NCBI RefSeq assembly: GCF_046097065.1
Contig: NZ_CP175563.1
Coordinates: 1,116,001 to 1,180,000, forward strand
Length of the DNA stretch: 64,000 nt
DNA from: Syntrophus buswellii
Lineage (GTDB): Bacteria > Desulfobacterota > Syntrophia > Syntrophales > Syntrophaceae
Direction of reading: 5' to 3'
In this document: positions 52,559 through 62,038 of the stretch, piece by piece
Position numbering within the stretch: position 1 is the first letter of the stretch
Layout: each line of letters begins with the position of its first letter
Made by a program: the position numbers and the translations under genes
The notes under the pieces: generated by a model
What the model saw: only the letters and a program-made list of their open reading frames with translations
The model's database searches: none
What the model was told of the DNA's origin: nothing

Positions 52559-53650
52559 TCATCTCGGTGCGGCTATCTTGCCAAGTATCTTTTTCATCGA
52601 CGGGAGCAAGGCATCGGCAGAAAGGGCAAGTTTGGCCGTAAGTGCGTTGGAATAACAATCGAACCTTCCAAGATAGTAAACATCCCTGCCGTTTTTTCCT
52701 GAAAGTCCTGCCTTGAAATGATATCCACCTGGATTTTTCTCTGGATTAATGCCGTTTAAATTATAGTACAGGCATCCACTTTCCTTCATCCATTGAATTG
52801 CTTTCCATTGGAGCAAATAAGAACCTTTATTTTTCATTCCTTCATTATTTGTTGCCCCGAATATGTAGACGCCCGTATCACCAATGGCCGCGCAGATAGC
52901 ACCAGCGGAATTAAGGCCGTTCTCCCGGCACAGAAAAATCCGCATTTTATATTCATTGGTCAGTGATTGCTGGATCATCCTGAATTCATTGATATCATTT
53001 GGCTCTTGAAATTGTTTCCTTTCCAGCAAGGCATGGTAGAGTCCAATGAACTCAGCAAAAAGACGGTCATCTGTCCCTTCTATGACTTCCAGATTATTCC
53101 GTTCCGACTTGTTGAGGCAATTGCGCCACTTCTGGTCGAATTTTTTTCTCACCTCATCCAGCGGCTGGCTGATATCCATGACCAGCGTACGGCCTCGGCT
53201 TTCTTCGGGTACGGGTGAATATCCCTCCTGCAGCAAAATATCAGAAAAGAAATTGGAGTTATCATCATATACGAGGGGAAAGATGCGCAGTATCAGACCT
53301 CGCCGGCAGACATACTCATTTCTTAGTGAACGCAGTGCCAATCTGAAAACAGAAGGCTCCGGTTCCTGGTTCCAACCCTGCCAGAGGGGACCCCAGCGGA
53401 GATACGCCGCACCCACTCCAAGACCTGGAATGCGCACGAGCCGCACCTGAGCCACAGAAACAACCTGACCATCGAATCGTAAGACGAGGTGCCCCAGATT
53501 TTTTTCTCCGCAGCGAACCGCATCATATGGCCAGGTTTGATAGATATTTGCATCCGTGAAATGCGTGAGAATTTCCTCCCATTGCTTTTCAGTGACAGTG
53601 TCGAATTCCGCGGTGTATCCGCTATCGAGAGGGGTGGGTTTGGCGCTCAT
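52559..53650 (-). CDS. FemAB/GNAT-family transferase, first copy
   Basis: The 363-residue protein has the FemAB-like double GNAT fold: an N-terminal WEEILTHFTDANIYQTWPYD and a C-terminal half with KKFDQKWRNCLNKSERNNLE, NSAGAICAAIGDTGVYIFGA, and SYLLQWKAIQWMKESG with YYNLNGINPEKNPGGYHFKA. Related proteins transfer amino acids or acyl groups to peptidoglycan or exopolysaccharide. It overlaps the YdjC-like gene by 4 bp (ATGA). Confidence 0.82.
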   Translation of the reverse strand: MSAKPTPLDSGYTAEFDTVTEKQWEEILTHFTDANIYQTWPYDAVRCGEKNLGHLVLRFDGQVVSVAQVRLVRIPGLGVGAAYLRWGPLWQGWNQEPEPSVFRLALRSLRNEYVCRRGLILRIFPLVYDDNSNFFSDILLQEGYSPVPEESRGRTLVMDISQPLDEVRKKFDQKWRNCLNKSERNNLEVIEGTDDRLFAEFIGLYHALLERKQFQEPNDINEFRMIQQSLTNEYKMRIFLCRENGLNSAGAICAAIGDTGVYIFGATNNEGMKNKGSYLLQWKAIQWMKESGCLYYNLNGINPEKNPGGYHFKAGLSGKNGRDVYYLGRFDCYSNALTAKLALSADALLPSMKKILGKIAAPR

Positions 53651-54408
53651 AAACGATTTTTCAATTGCCTCCGAATATTTAAATCTTGAAAAGTGCCCAT
53701 ATGAACGGAAGCTATTAATTGCCGGAATCGATCGCTAAAAAGAAACTCCACTTCGTCGGCATTTTCCGGGTGCACTTCAATCTCCACATTGCTCCGGGCA
53801 GATCGATGCAAGATATTCTGAAGTCGCTTGTGGTCTTCAATGGGTAAGATGCTGAAGAAACTGTCGGTTGAAAGGAATCTCCCATCAACAAGTGCATCCA
53901 GGGCGTATCGATAGAGCCGATTAAAAAAATCCTTTTCGCCTGCATCGAAGGTAAACGTCCGGCGTATGCGTCCGCCTTCCGGAAGAACCCTGCCTAACAG
54001 CATATTAGCGCAGAGATGCATATGATGGTGGCCATTGTAAAAGTCGGGAAGTCTTCCATAAAGGCGAATAAACTCTTTCTGCTGCGATGAAAAAAGATGG
54101 TGAAATGAATCGGCCAGCAAGGGATTGTATATTACCTGGGCCAGTTTGTTTTTGGTCAGATAGGAGACAACTCTCTTGTGATGTTTCAGAATCTCAGGGG
54201 ATACCCTCTCTGCGCTGAAAGGCATGGTAAAATTGATATGGAGACCGACTTCCAGGCTGGTCTGAGAGGCCAATGAGGCAGCGCGCTCCGAGTCTTCCAT
54301 AAACACCATGGCGCTGGTCGACGTAATGCGCCGTTTGAAAAAGCATTTAAGGATGCTTTCGGTTGCATGTCCGGTTTTGCCGAAATCATCGGCTGTAATG
54401 ATGACCAT
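53647..54408 (-). CDS. YdjC/ChbG-like carbohydrate deacetylase
   Basis: The protein has the family metal-site motifs ITADDFGKTGHATESIL, VGLHINFTMP and the His cluster FYNGHHHMHL. It removes acetyl groups from oligosaccharides in known members. I chose ATG 54408 (MVIITADDFG, 253 residues), because upstream in-frame starts are only a TTG at 54441. It still overlaps the aminotransferase gene by 23 bp. Confidence 0.83.
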   Translation of the reverse strand: MVIITADDFGKTGHATESILKCFFKRRITSTSAMVFMEDSERAASLASQTSLEVGLHINFTMPFSAERVSPEILKHHKRVVSYLTKNKLAQVIYNPLLADSFHHLFSSQQKEFIRLYGRLPDFYNGHHHMHLCANMLLGRVLPEGGRIRRTFTFDAGEKDFFNRLYRYALDALVDGRFLSTDSFFSILPIEDHKRLQNILHRSARSNVEIEVHPENADEVEFLFSDRFRQLIASVHMGTFQDLNIRRQLKNRL

Positions 54409-55639
54409 GGTCCTTGGCAATCGATTGAACGCATTCTGCAATGTATGCCATCTGATGAAGCGCTAAGCCTTGATGAAGCGGGAGTGTCAACAGATCATTC
54501 TTCAAATGTCGGGCTTCGGGGAAATCCTTCCAACTGAAACCTCGGTGGTACGAGGGCCAGCCGCCCACGAGAATTCCATGATTTTCCAGGGCTTGAGCCC
54601 AGCAGTTGCGGTCATTTACATAAATCGGAAACGATAAAGGGCATACACCATCGGGCAGTGCATCAAACAGCAATCTTATGGAGGGGACATTCCGCAACGC
54701 GTCATGTAAGTATTGATAATTGCGCCTTCTAGCCTCGATGATTTCCTGAGGGCTTGTCTTGCTTAGTATCCTTTTGGACAATCGAGAAATCGACCATTCG
54801 ATTTTCTGCGGATCAAAATAATTGCTTTGTGGCATTTCACGTTCGATCTCTTGGTCCTGGTTCATCGGTTTTTTCAGCCAACTTTTATTGAGAAGCTGGC
54901 GCGTCAAGTCATACTTCTGCCAGAGCGGATTGGCGTTCATGAACCATTTTTTCAGAAGTGGTAAACTGTTCAGCAGAATGTTACGAAAGGGCGGCGGCCG
55001 AAATGGTGTTTTTCCCTTCCAGGCGTCTTTGTTTTTTAATACCAGGGCGCCGCCGTCCGGCACAGGAAGTGACTTCACAAAACTGTAAATCGCGGCATCG
55101 CCTATACGGCCGATGGTCTTTTGGGGGCCTTCGCTGAAGAGGCAGAGTGCGCAATCTTCCAAAAGGAAAAGCTTATTTCCCCGGCACCAGCGGGAAAGGG
55201 CTTCAATATCCTGAGGCCATCCAAAGAAATGTGAAACATAAACCAGCTTTGTCGATGCAGTGACCCGTCGGATGATATCCTGCGTGTCTATGGCACCCCG
55301 CTCATCGACCCGGTAAAAAACCACTTTTGCTCCGGCCCAGACAAAGGGATCGATTTCCGCTCCGCAATTGTAGGCTGGTGCAAGCACTTCCGCGCCCGGT
55401 CCAATATTTAATAGTCGACAGATGAAATGAACCGCGTAACGGCCCTGGTAGGTGAAGATGGCCTGGCGGTCCGTAAAGCCATAACCATCCGGCAGTTGGG
55501 GGGAGGATTGGAAGAAGCTGGCCAGGATATCGAGTGGACTGAGCCCGATGCCATTACAGGAAAGGAACTTAACGGACACGGCATAAATTCCCCGAAGTGC
55601 GATATGGAGGATCTGGTTCTTTCGTGCCGATTTGGTCAA
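54386..55639 (-). CDS. DegT/DnrJ/EryC1-like PLP aminotransferase protein
   Basis: The 417-residue protein shows APAYNCGAEIDPFVWAGAKV, YVSHFFGWPQDIEAL, LLEDCALCLFSE and the PLP-lysine motif AIYSFVKSLPVPDGGALVLK. Family members build amino sugars for polysaccharides. The ATG start overlaps the preceding oxidoreductase gene by about 70 bp; a GTG at 55579 (VSVKFLSCNG) would reduce the overlap, so the start is uncertain. The substrate is unknown. Confidence 0.82.
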   Translation of the reverse strand: MTKSARKNQILHIALRGIYAVSVKFLSCNGIGLSPLDILASFFQSSPQLPDGYGFTDRQAIFTYQGRYAVHFICRLLNIGPGAEVLAPAYNCGAEIDPFVWAGAKVVFYRVDERGAIDTQDIIRRVTASTKLVYVSHFFGWPQDIEALSRWCRGNKLFLLEDCALCLFSEGPQKTIGRIGDAAIYSFVKSLPVPDGGALVLKNKDAWKGKTPFRPPPFRNILLNSLPLLKKWFMNANPLWQKYDLTRQLLNKSWLKKPMNQDQEIEREMPQSNYFDPQKIEWSISRLSKRILSKTSPQEIIEARRRNYQYLHDALRNVPSIRLLFDALPDGVCPLSFPIYVNDRNCWAQALENHGILVGGWPSYHRGFSWKDFPEARHLKNDLLTLPLHQGLALHQMAYIAECVQSIAKDHGHHYSR

Positions 55640-56693
55640 AAATGGCGTCCATGATTCTGGATGTCAAGAGTATCTCGCGATATGGTATGGGCAAGGGTGA
55701 ACCTTCGGTAATCGCACGGTAAAACGATTCAATAAGATATTTCTTACCTACGTCCATGTGGAAGTCCATTGCCAGGAATAGGCGGGCGTTATGGACAAAA
55801 TTCGATAGATACTGCTTGGCAAAACTGATGGGTGGAATAAAATGCTCAGCATAGCTCTTGTAGTTGCCGCCTTGCAATTTAATCAGAATCCTTTTGTCCT
55901 CATCGATCATAATGCCGTTCTTGGGACCATAGATGCGGAATTGATGGAGACATGGCTGCATTTGTGAAGAGAATGTAAAGTAGGCTGTCGTACCTCCTTC
56001 TTCGCTGATAATGGCCCGAAGCTCATCGACAAGAACGTTTTCTCCCAATTTTCTGAGAAAGGGGCTTACGAAGCCATACGCTGTTACATGGGGTGAGTCG
56101 CTGGTAAAGAACTCTGCGATTTTGGATACGCCGTGGCTTATGATGTTGTGCAATAATCCGCCAGGTAGGGTGCGTGCCCAGTGTTGCTTATCTTCGAGCA
56201 ATGTCTTAGCGTAGGTTTCGTCTCCCAAGTCATAGCACCATGAACTTTCAAGGTGCACAGAAGGGCCACCTAAATAGCCATCCTGCACAAGTTTGCGCAT
56301 CTGCTGAGCAACGATGCTAAACTGTGCGTCATGGCCGACTGTGACTTTGAGGCTGGCCTGATTGGCAAAGGCAATCAACTTTTCTGCCTCGGCAGTATTA
56401 AGCGTGAATGGTTTTTCAATGTAGAGATGGCATCCTGCTTCCAGGCATTGCATGCCAAGTTTGAAATGAGTTTGGGGTGGCGTTGTGATATGAACGACGT
56501 CAGGCTGTGTCTCATGAATAAGCTTGTTAAGATCACTGAAATAATGCTTGACTGGGAATCTATCATAAAGTTGCTTTGCCATGAGCAATTCAGTGTCGCA
56601 TACGGCGATGATTTTACAACCTGGGATTTTTTGAATCTCCGATGCGTGTGAGTCGGCGATTTTTCCACATCCTACTATGGCAATTTTCAGCAT
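55569..56693 (-). CDS. Gfo/Idh/MocA-family oxidoreductase
   Basis: The 374-residue protein has the NAD(P)-binding start KIAIVGCGKIADSHASEIQ and the family motif HLYIEKPFTLNTAEAEKLI, with HITTPPQTHFKLGM between. It would oxidise or reduce a nucleotide sugar. Together with the adjacent aminotransferase it may make an amino sugar by a keto intermediate. The stop lies inside the aminotransferase start region. Confidence 0.88.
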   Translation of the reverse strand: MLKIAIVGCGKIADSHASEIQKIPGCKIIAVCDTELLMAKQLYDRFPVKHYFSDLNKLIHETQPDVVHITTPPQTHFKLGMQCLEAGCHLYIEKPFTLNTAEAEKLIAFANQASLKVTVGHDAQFSIVAQQMRKLVQDGYLGGPSVHLESSWCYDLGDETYAKTLLEDKQHWARTLPGGLLHNIISHGVSKIAEFFTSDSPHVTAYGFVSPFLRKLGENVLVDELRAIISEEGGTTAYFTFSSQMQPCLHQFRIYGPKNGIMIDEDKRILIKLQGGNYKSYAEHFIPPISFAKQYLSNFVHNARLFLAMDFHMDVGKKYLIESFYRAITEGSPLPIPYREILLTSRIMDAIFDQIGTKEPDPPYRTSGNLCRVR

Positions 56694-56694
56694 T

Positions 56695-57744
56695 CTATTC
56701 TCTTGTTCTGCAGTAATCGAAATATTTCTGTAGGGCTTCTTTTGTTGGAACTTTCATCTGCCATCCCAACCGGTTTTTAATTTTTTCATTACTGTAGCTT
56801 GTTTTTTTCCAATAGGCATGCCATTCCTTTCGAGAAAAAACGGGCGGCAATTGATTATTCGATATGTGAGCGTATTTTTCCCAAAAGTAACACAGCACAT
56901 AACTTATGGCATGAGGGATGTAAATACTTTTGAAGCGCTTCACATGATTTTTGTATAAACTTAGGAACTGCCTGCTGGATGGAAGGTCGTCATCGACGAT
57001 GTTAAATGTTTCGCCTTCTATACCTTTGACAAGGCCGGCCAGAACAATTGCTTCTGCGCAATTATCGACATAAGTTAAGGCGATTTTATTCGATCCTCCT
57101 AAATGCATGAATATTCCAAACGTGTCGATGCCAACCCTACCAGGAATGGCTTCTTTGCCCGGTCCGTAAACATAACTGGGGCGGACTAAAACATATGGGA
57201 TACCGCATTTATTGCCGTAATCAATAACAAGTTGATCTTGCTTTAACTTTGCGAAACCGTAGGCATCGCCTCGAAGTTCCGGATGTTCTTCAATCGGGCA
57301 TGATTCATCCAATAAACGCCAATAACGATTGGCTTGGTTTGAATACACCGCAAAAGAACTCACATTGACGAATCGTTTGAGTGATTTGCTGAGCAAACAA
57401 GCTTCAAGGAGGTTCCTTGTAGGAATGACAGCATTTAAAAATGAATTTGGAAATGACTTTCCTCCAGACCCTATTGCAAGATGATATACAACAGCCGCAT
57501 CCCTCGTGGCATTGATGCAGTCATCTTGGGAGAAGAGGTTCCCCTGAATAAGCGCTACATCTGCTTTTGAGGTATTTGCGACCTGATGCAGGATTTGAAG
57601 ATTCCGATTGGATCTTACGAGGCAGCAAATATTTGTAAAGCCTCGGTTCAGCAGCATTTCCAGCACGCTGGGGCCAATAAAACCAGTGGCCCCTGTAATC
57701 AAAACCTGCTCTGATTTATCAATGATCCAATTTTCTGCTGGCAT
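56695..57744 (-). CDS. NAD-dependent epimerase/dehydratase
   Basis: The 349-residue SDR protein has GATGFIGPSVLEMLL near the start and the catalytic YGFAKLKQDQ (Y-x3-K), then VRPSYVYGPG. It likely converts a nucleotide sugar for the locus. It ends 1 bp before the oxidoreductase start, so these two are coupled. Confidence 0.9.
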   Translation of the reverse strand: MPAENWIIDKSEQVLITGATGFIGPSVLEMLLNRGFTNICCLVRSNRNLQILHQVANTSKADVALIQGNLFSQDDCINATRDAAVVYHLAIGSGGKSFPNSFLNAVIPTRNLLEACLLSKSLKRFVNVSSFAVYSNQANRYWRLLDESCPIEEHPELRGDAYGFAKLKQDQLVIDYGNKCGIPYVLVRPSYVYGPGKEAIPGRVGIDTFGIFMHLGGSNKIALTYVDNCAEAIVLAGLVKGIEGETFNIVDDDLPSSRQFLSLYKNHVKRFKSIYIPHAISYVLCYFWEKYAHISNNQLPPVFSRKEWHAYWKKTSYSNEKIKNRLGWQMKVPTKEALQKYFDYCRTRE

Positions 57745-57799
57745 TTGTCATTCGCTTTATTTTAATAGTAACAACGTTAAATAAATTAAAATCAGATTG

Positions 57800-57880
57800 T
57801 TTTCCCATCGTTAATATTGACATCTTAATATGTGCCTGCTCATTAACAAGAGATCGTTTTTTTATGAGAACCAGCGACAT
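57800..57880 (-). mobile_element. Possible relic end of an IS4-related element
   Basis: GTGCCTGCTCATTAACAAGA here matches GTGCTTGTTCATTAACAAGA near 46839 in the IS4 element with two changes, and patchy similarity continues on both sides. No terminal repeat or transposase remains. A shared terminator is an alternative explanation. Confidence 0.4.
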
Positions 57881-57892
57881 GAAGAAAAATAA

Positions 57893-58867
57893 TCAGATAG
57901 TTCCAAATTTATGGCGTTCTTGATCAACGATGTCGCCACCTCGTTGAAAACGAACTGCTTGTGCATATGCAAAGTATTTTAAAGGACGAATCGGATACTT
58001 CCACATATAGCCTTGAATGAGTTTTCCGCCGAATCGCTGCTTGTATGCATACAGGCCTTCTTGTCGTGTTCCTTCTTTCGGATTAATTCTCACGCCAACA
58101 AAATCATAACGCTTGACACCTAACTTGCGAAATTGCTTCATGGCTTCCCAATGAAGCAAATTGGTTGCACCAGTCTGCGGCTGCTGAATGCTGCCACCAT
58201 AGACGTAATAAGCAGTATGCAAACTGAAAGGAACCACAATACATCCCTGGATAATTCCCTGATAATCGGCAACCATAATTTGAACGTTCCTGTCGAGGCT
58301 GAAAACATAACTTCGGAATTCTTCATAGCTCATAAATCCCATATTTGATCTTTTGAACGTATCCCGTACAAGCTCATATGACTTTTCTAGAAATTCTATT
58401 CCATTATGAATTTGAACACCTTGTTTTGCTGCCTGACGAACTTTTCGGCGATGTGTTGAGTTAAAACAACGAAGAAGGATTTCTTCTGGCTGTGTTAAGT
58501 CGATGATGAACGTCCCGTAAGGCGCCGCAATCGATCCGTCAGGGTAGGTACGGAAAATGGAGTTAGTAGTTGCCGGGATAATCATATCAGCGCCAAGGTT
58601 TCTAAAGTAATCCACTACACTGTTCAAAAAAGCCTTTTCCTGGTCAATTGAAATATCTTCACCAATTGGAATGGTTTCAACCCGGAAACGGACCATACGG
58701 AAAAAAGCCTTTTTAATAATTGTATATGGAAGAATGCATCTGAGTTTTTGATCTTCATCAAAACCACCGAGCCAGCCATATTCATCTCCGACAGCTTTAA
58801 GAAATGGTTCCGATGCATAAATTGAAAGCTCTGGATGCCAGTTAATAGCTATTTTTTTTGCTAACAT
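57893..58867 (-). CDS. FemAB/GNAT-family transferase, second copy
   Basis: The 324-residue protein has the C-terminal FemAB-like region with STHRRKVRQAAKQGVQIHNG, IQGCIVVPFSLHTAYYVYGG, LLHWEAMKQFRKLGVKRYDF and VGVRINPKEGTRQEGLYAYK. The end reads KQRFGGKLIQGYMWKYPIR. It is homologous in type to 52559-53650 but clearly diverged. It probably modifies the polysaccharide with an aminoacyl or acyl group. Confidence 0.82.
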   Translation of the reverse strand: MLAKKIAINWHPELSIYASEPFLKAVGDEYGWLGGFDEDQKLRCILPYTIIKKAFFRMVRFRVETIPIGEDISIDQEKAFLNSVVDYFRNLGADMIIPATTNSIFRTYPDGSIAAPYGTFIIDLTQPEEILLRCFNSTHRRKVRQAAKQGVQIHNGIEFLEKSYELVRDTFKRSNMGFMSYEEFRSYVFSLDRNVQIMVADYQGIIQGCIVVPFSLHTAYYVYGGSIQQPQTGATNLLHWEAMKQFRKLGVKRYDFVGVRINPKEGTRQEGLYAYKQRFGGKLIQGYMWKYPIRPLKYFAYAQAVRFQRGGDIVDQERHKFGTI

Positions 58868-58910
58868 ATCAGTACAGCGTTTTATTTTAATGCAAAGTCG
58901 TGGATTCCAG

Positions 58911-59783
58911 CTAGTTTGATTCGAAATATTTCAGAACCATATTCTTTAGCCTTCGCATTTGGTCCTTGCCCCTGAAAGCAGCAAGTTCAGGGGGTACCGT
59001 ACGTTCGGCCCTCGCTATCATCGCCCAGATATAGCCTGTGAGAAGCGATGCTCCAACTAGCAAGTAAGGTTTTTTGCTCATGTGGTATATAGAGCGAGAC
59101 ACTTGCCACAATGGATGACTACCCATGATATAATCGTGATAGCCGCTATGGAATAATGCTTTGAGACTCGCATGGTTTCCAGTCTGGGTTTTTTTATGAT
59201 GAATGCTCGTTTTTTCTGTAAAAGTTCTGGCTTGCCACCCTTTCATCCTTGCAGTTAAAACTGCCGCTAAGTCAATGCCCCCTGCTTTGAGAGGAGTATA
59301 GCCTCCTATGGCTTCGAAGCATTCACGGCGGAATAGTTGACAAGCACCTGATACGTGATCAGTACTGGCAAATCGATAGTCATATTGCTGGTTATCTTCC
59401 CTGAAGGGTGTGCCGGCGACCCCCAACTGGGGGTTTTCAACGAATCGATGCAGCAAAAATTCCATGTAGTCTTCGTCAAAGGTAATGTCGGCATCCAGAT
59501 TTCCGATTATATCGTACTTTGCGGCCTTGACTCTATCGTAACCGGCATTGAAAGCGAACACCTTACCTGCGAAGTTCCGTTCAGGCCGCTCATGTTTGCG
59601 CAAAAGTTCAATCCAGGGATAACTGCGAATATAATCCTTAACAATGTCATCTGTGCCATCCGTAGAGCCATCGCTCACAATAATCCACTGAAGAGGCTTG
59701 TGAGTTTGAGCAATCATTGATTTGATCGTCAACTCAATAAATGCAGCTTCATTTCTGGCCGGTGTGATTAATACATAAATCAT
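58911..59783 (-). CDS. Family 2 glycosyltransferase
   Basis: The 290-residue GT-A protein has YVLITPARNEAAFIELTIKS, WIIVSDGSTDGT, the metal-site IIGNLDADITFDEDYM, and acceptor-side QLFRRECFEAIGGY. It ends in a hydrophobic segment near the C-terminus. It overlaps the deacetylase gene by 4 bp (ATGA), so they are coupled. The donor is unknown. Confidence 0.9.
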   Translation of the reverse strand: MIYVLITPARNEAAFIELTIKSMIAQTHKPLQWIIVSDGSTDGTDDIVKDYIRSYPWIELLRKHERPERNFAGKVFAFNAGYDRVKAAKYDIIGNLDADITFDEDYMEFLLHRFVENPQLGVAGTPFREDNQQYDYRFASTDHVSGACQLFRRECFEAIGGYTPLKAGGIDLAAVLTARMKGWQARTFTEKTSIHHKKTQTGNHASLKALFHSGYHDYIMGSHPLWQVSRSIYHMSKKPYLLVGASLLTGYIWAMIARAERTVPPELAAFRGKDQMRRLKNMVLKYFESN

Positions 59784-60778
59784 GGTTGTCTTGCTTTTTT
59801 GCCGGCCACTTCAAGTGTTGTTATGGCAATGCCGTTATCCTTCAAGTAGGACAGGAACGCATCGACTGTTTCGAAATCAACAAGTTCCTTTGTGTGTCCT
59901 ATTGCCACGACAGGCCAGAATGATGTGGGATTCTGCTGGTCCTTCTTGATTGCGGCATCCACCATATCTGTGAGTTCTTTTATTGTCATACAACAAAAAT
60001 CGAGCTTCAACGGGTGCCAGAAGCGCAGGAAGTCCAAAAGGCGCGGTAGCTTATCTCGCCAGGATTGACCACCTCCCATACCTATGTGTTGGGCGTTAAT
60101 GCGCTTTGGTTTAATCATTTTCCAAAAAGGAACCATCTGAGTATGGATGGGAATTTCCAGCAGGGACCCATCAGGATCAGGGACATCTACGTGGTCTGAA
60201 AATGCCCAAAAGTTACCGCTTTTAAGCGCCCGGCGGTAATCCAATCGGTGCTGATGTCGAAGCCCCCCCTTGAAGACCGATGAATCCACCTTTATGCCTC
60301 GTTCAACCAGCACACCCGCCGCAGGTTGTGTGGGCTTAAACAGCCAATTGCCCGCCCGGAAGGAAAAAGGAGTGAAGTCTTCTACGCCTAATATCTCTCG
60401 GAAATATGATATGGATCTCTCCGCAATTTGATCGATTCTTGTCCGGGGCAGCGTGCACAGATTATATTCGCTGTAATCGAGCAGCCACTTCCCATTTTCG
60501 TATCGACCTCCGTACCACTGAGGATGCAGATGCAGTCCTAATTCAAAGCCTTTTCTGTAGAAATCACGGATCTGATTTTTTACCAGATGGATGTCAGCAT
60601 CCGAGTCATGGATATCAATCATCTCCAGTTCAGCCACTTCAAGAAAAGCCACAAAACGCGCATTCCATTTCTCAAAGAGGGTCTTCAACCTCTCCGCAGG
60701 CTCGTAGACGAGTTCCTTGAGTGAACCTTCCCCGTTTCCTGAAATCTCATAGTCCAAGGTAAAGATGCATTCAATCAT
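59780..60778 (-). CDS. Polysaccharide-deacetylase-like protein
   Basis: I chose ATG 60778 (MIECIFTLDYEISGNGEGSL, 332 residues), which overlaps the next gene's stop by 4 bp. NodB-fold landmarks are LDYEI with the first Asp, LGLHLHPQWYGG as the His pair and FSFRAGNWLFKPT. The family removes N-acetyl groups from glycans. A protein of this type beside a glycosyltransferase fits modification of a surface polysaccharide. Confidence 0.82.
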   Translation of the reverse strand: MIECIFTLDYEISGNGEGSLKELVYEPAERLKTLFEKWNARFVAFLEVAELEMIDIHDSDADIHLVKNQIRDFYRKGFELGLHLHPQWYGGRYENGKWLLDYSEYNLCTLPRTRIDQIAERSISYFREILGVEDFTPFSFRAGNWLFKPTQPAAGVLVERGIKVDSSVFKGGLRHQHRLDYRRALKSGNFWAFSDHVDVPDPDGSLLEIPIHTQMVPFWKMIKPKRINAQHIGMGGGQSWRDKLPRLLDFLRFWHPLKLDFCCMTIKELTDMVDAAIKKDQQNPTSFWPVVAIGHTKELVDFETVDAFLSYLKDNGIAITTLEVAGKKARQP

Positions 60779-62010
60779 GCTGAAATTAAACGCAGAGGAA
60801 TTTGTGAAGAGCTGACCGGCAACGTAGCCGCAGCCTGGTTGCAATGCTTGAGAAGTGTTGCCAGTGCCAGCAGCATCCAGGCCTGGGACCAGCGCATGTA
60901 TGATATCTTATTTTTGTAATAGGGAGTTATCTGGTAGTAGAAAAAGCCGTGTTCATCCCACATATTGGATATTGCCCATTGAAAAATGGTATCCGCCAAA
61001 GTTCTGTTATTCGCATCAAGATCGATGAAGGTGATAAGCGTTATAATGCTTTGAGCGATACTGTGAATATCGATGGGGTAGACGCGGTTATGAAAATATT
61101 TGGGCGCCCCGTCTTCCCGGAAAAAGTGTGTCCGGTAAAATTCGAAACCGAGACGGACATGGGGCTCAAATTCTTCCATATTCATGTACTGGCCGATTTT
61201 TCTTAAAGCGCAGAGGTTGTAGCCCGTGTGAAAATTGTCAATCCAAGCCTGAGTTTTGTCTTCCCCGTAGGCCCAGGAGCCGTCTTCATTCTGTCGGCGC
61301 GTTGAATAGCGGACAGCGCTGACAGCGGGATCAAGAAATTTCTTAGCGCTTGTTATGCTGTAAAGTCTCGATAGATAAGCGGCACCGAGAAGGTTTGCGT
61401 TATGAACCTGACCGCTGTCCATCGGGGTATAGCTGAAACAGATTTCATCCCCGCTTTTGGTGAGATTCAAGCCTTCCAGAAGGAAGTCCCCGGCGCTTCT
61501 GGCCATGTTCAGGTAGTTGGCATCACCAAATTTGGCATAAGCGTCGAGCAGGGCATTGCCCGCAAAGGTTGTACAGATGATATTGGGAACAAACTTGGGA
61601 AGAAAGAACGCCCGCCCCTGCCAATCGAAATGATAGCCCCAGCAGAAATGGGACGTGTTTGGACTTCTTAGCTCGATCAAACGCTTTATTAAGTGATGAA
61701 TATCGTCATCATTCTTGAGCAAGCCCATGTTGGATAGAAGCAGGAGCGCCGAAAGAAATACGGCGAGTCCCTTGGGGTTTTCGCCCTTCGGCACCAGAAG
61801 GAGGCGGCGAAAGTTTATCGGGAATCGTTTCATGCCCTGGGTCAGAATGAGTCTTGAGATCCGATTGTGAAGAAGGGGCAGGTTGGTGAAGATGCGGCTG
61901 TTTAATCCATCAAAGGGGTCATAGCCAGCCCAGTTGTTGCGGCGGCAATAGTCCAGCAAGTTAAAGGTTGTTTCCTGAAGCGGAAATTGTTTTTGGGGGA
62001 TAAAGGGCAC
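60775..62010 (-). CDS. Putative alpha/alpha-toroid protein of the polysaccharide locus
   Basis: I do not recognise a named family. The 411-residue protein is helical with repeated patterns of aromatic and polar residues (FCWGYHFDWQGRAF, NDGSWAYGEDKTQAW-like turns, SYMRWSQAWMLLALATLL), as in alpha/alpha-toroid glycosidases, lyases and epimerases. No signal peptide is evident. It starts at GTG 62010. Neighbours suggest action on a glycan or glycolipid intermediate. Confidence 0.6.
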   Translation of the reverse strand: MPFIPQKQFPLQETTFNLLDYCRRNNWAGYDPFDGLNSRIFTNLPLLHNRISRLILTQGMKRFPINFRRLLLVPKGENPKGLAVFLSALLLLSNMGLLKNDDDIHHLIKRLIELRSPNTSHFCWGYHFDWQGRAFFLPKFVPNIICTTFAGNALLDAYAKFGDANYLNMARSAGDFLLEGLNLTKSGDEICFSYTPMDSGQVHNANLLGAAYLSRLYSITSAKKFLDPAVSAVRYSTRRQNEDGSWAYGEDKTQAWIDNFHTGYNLCALRKIGQYMNMEEFEPHVRLGFEFYRTHFFREDGAPKYFHNRVYPIDIHSIAQSIITLITFIDLDANNRTLADTIFQWAISNMWDEHGFFYYQITPYYKNKISYMRWSQAWMLLALATLLKHCNQAAATLPVSSSQIPLRLISA

Positions 62011-62038
62011 TTGGTATCTATGCTGCGTGTGATACGGT

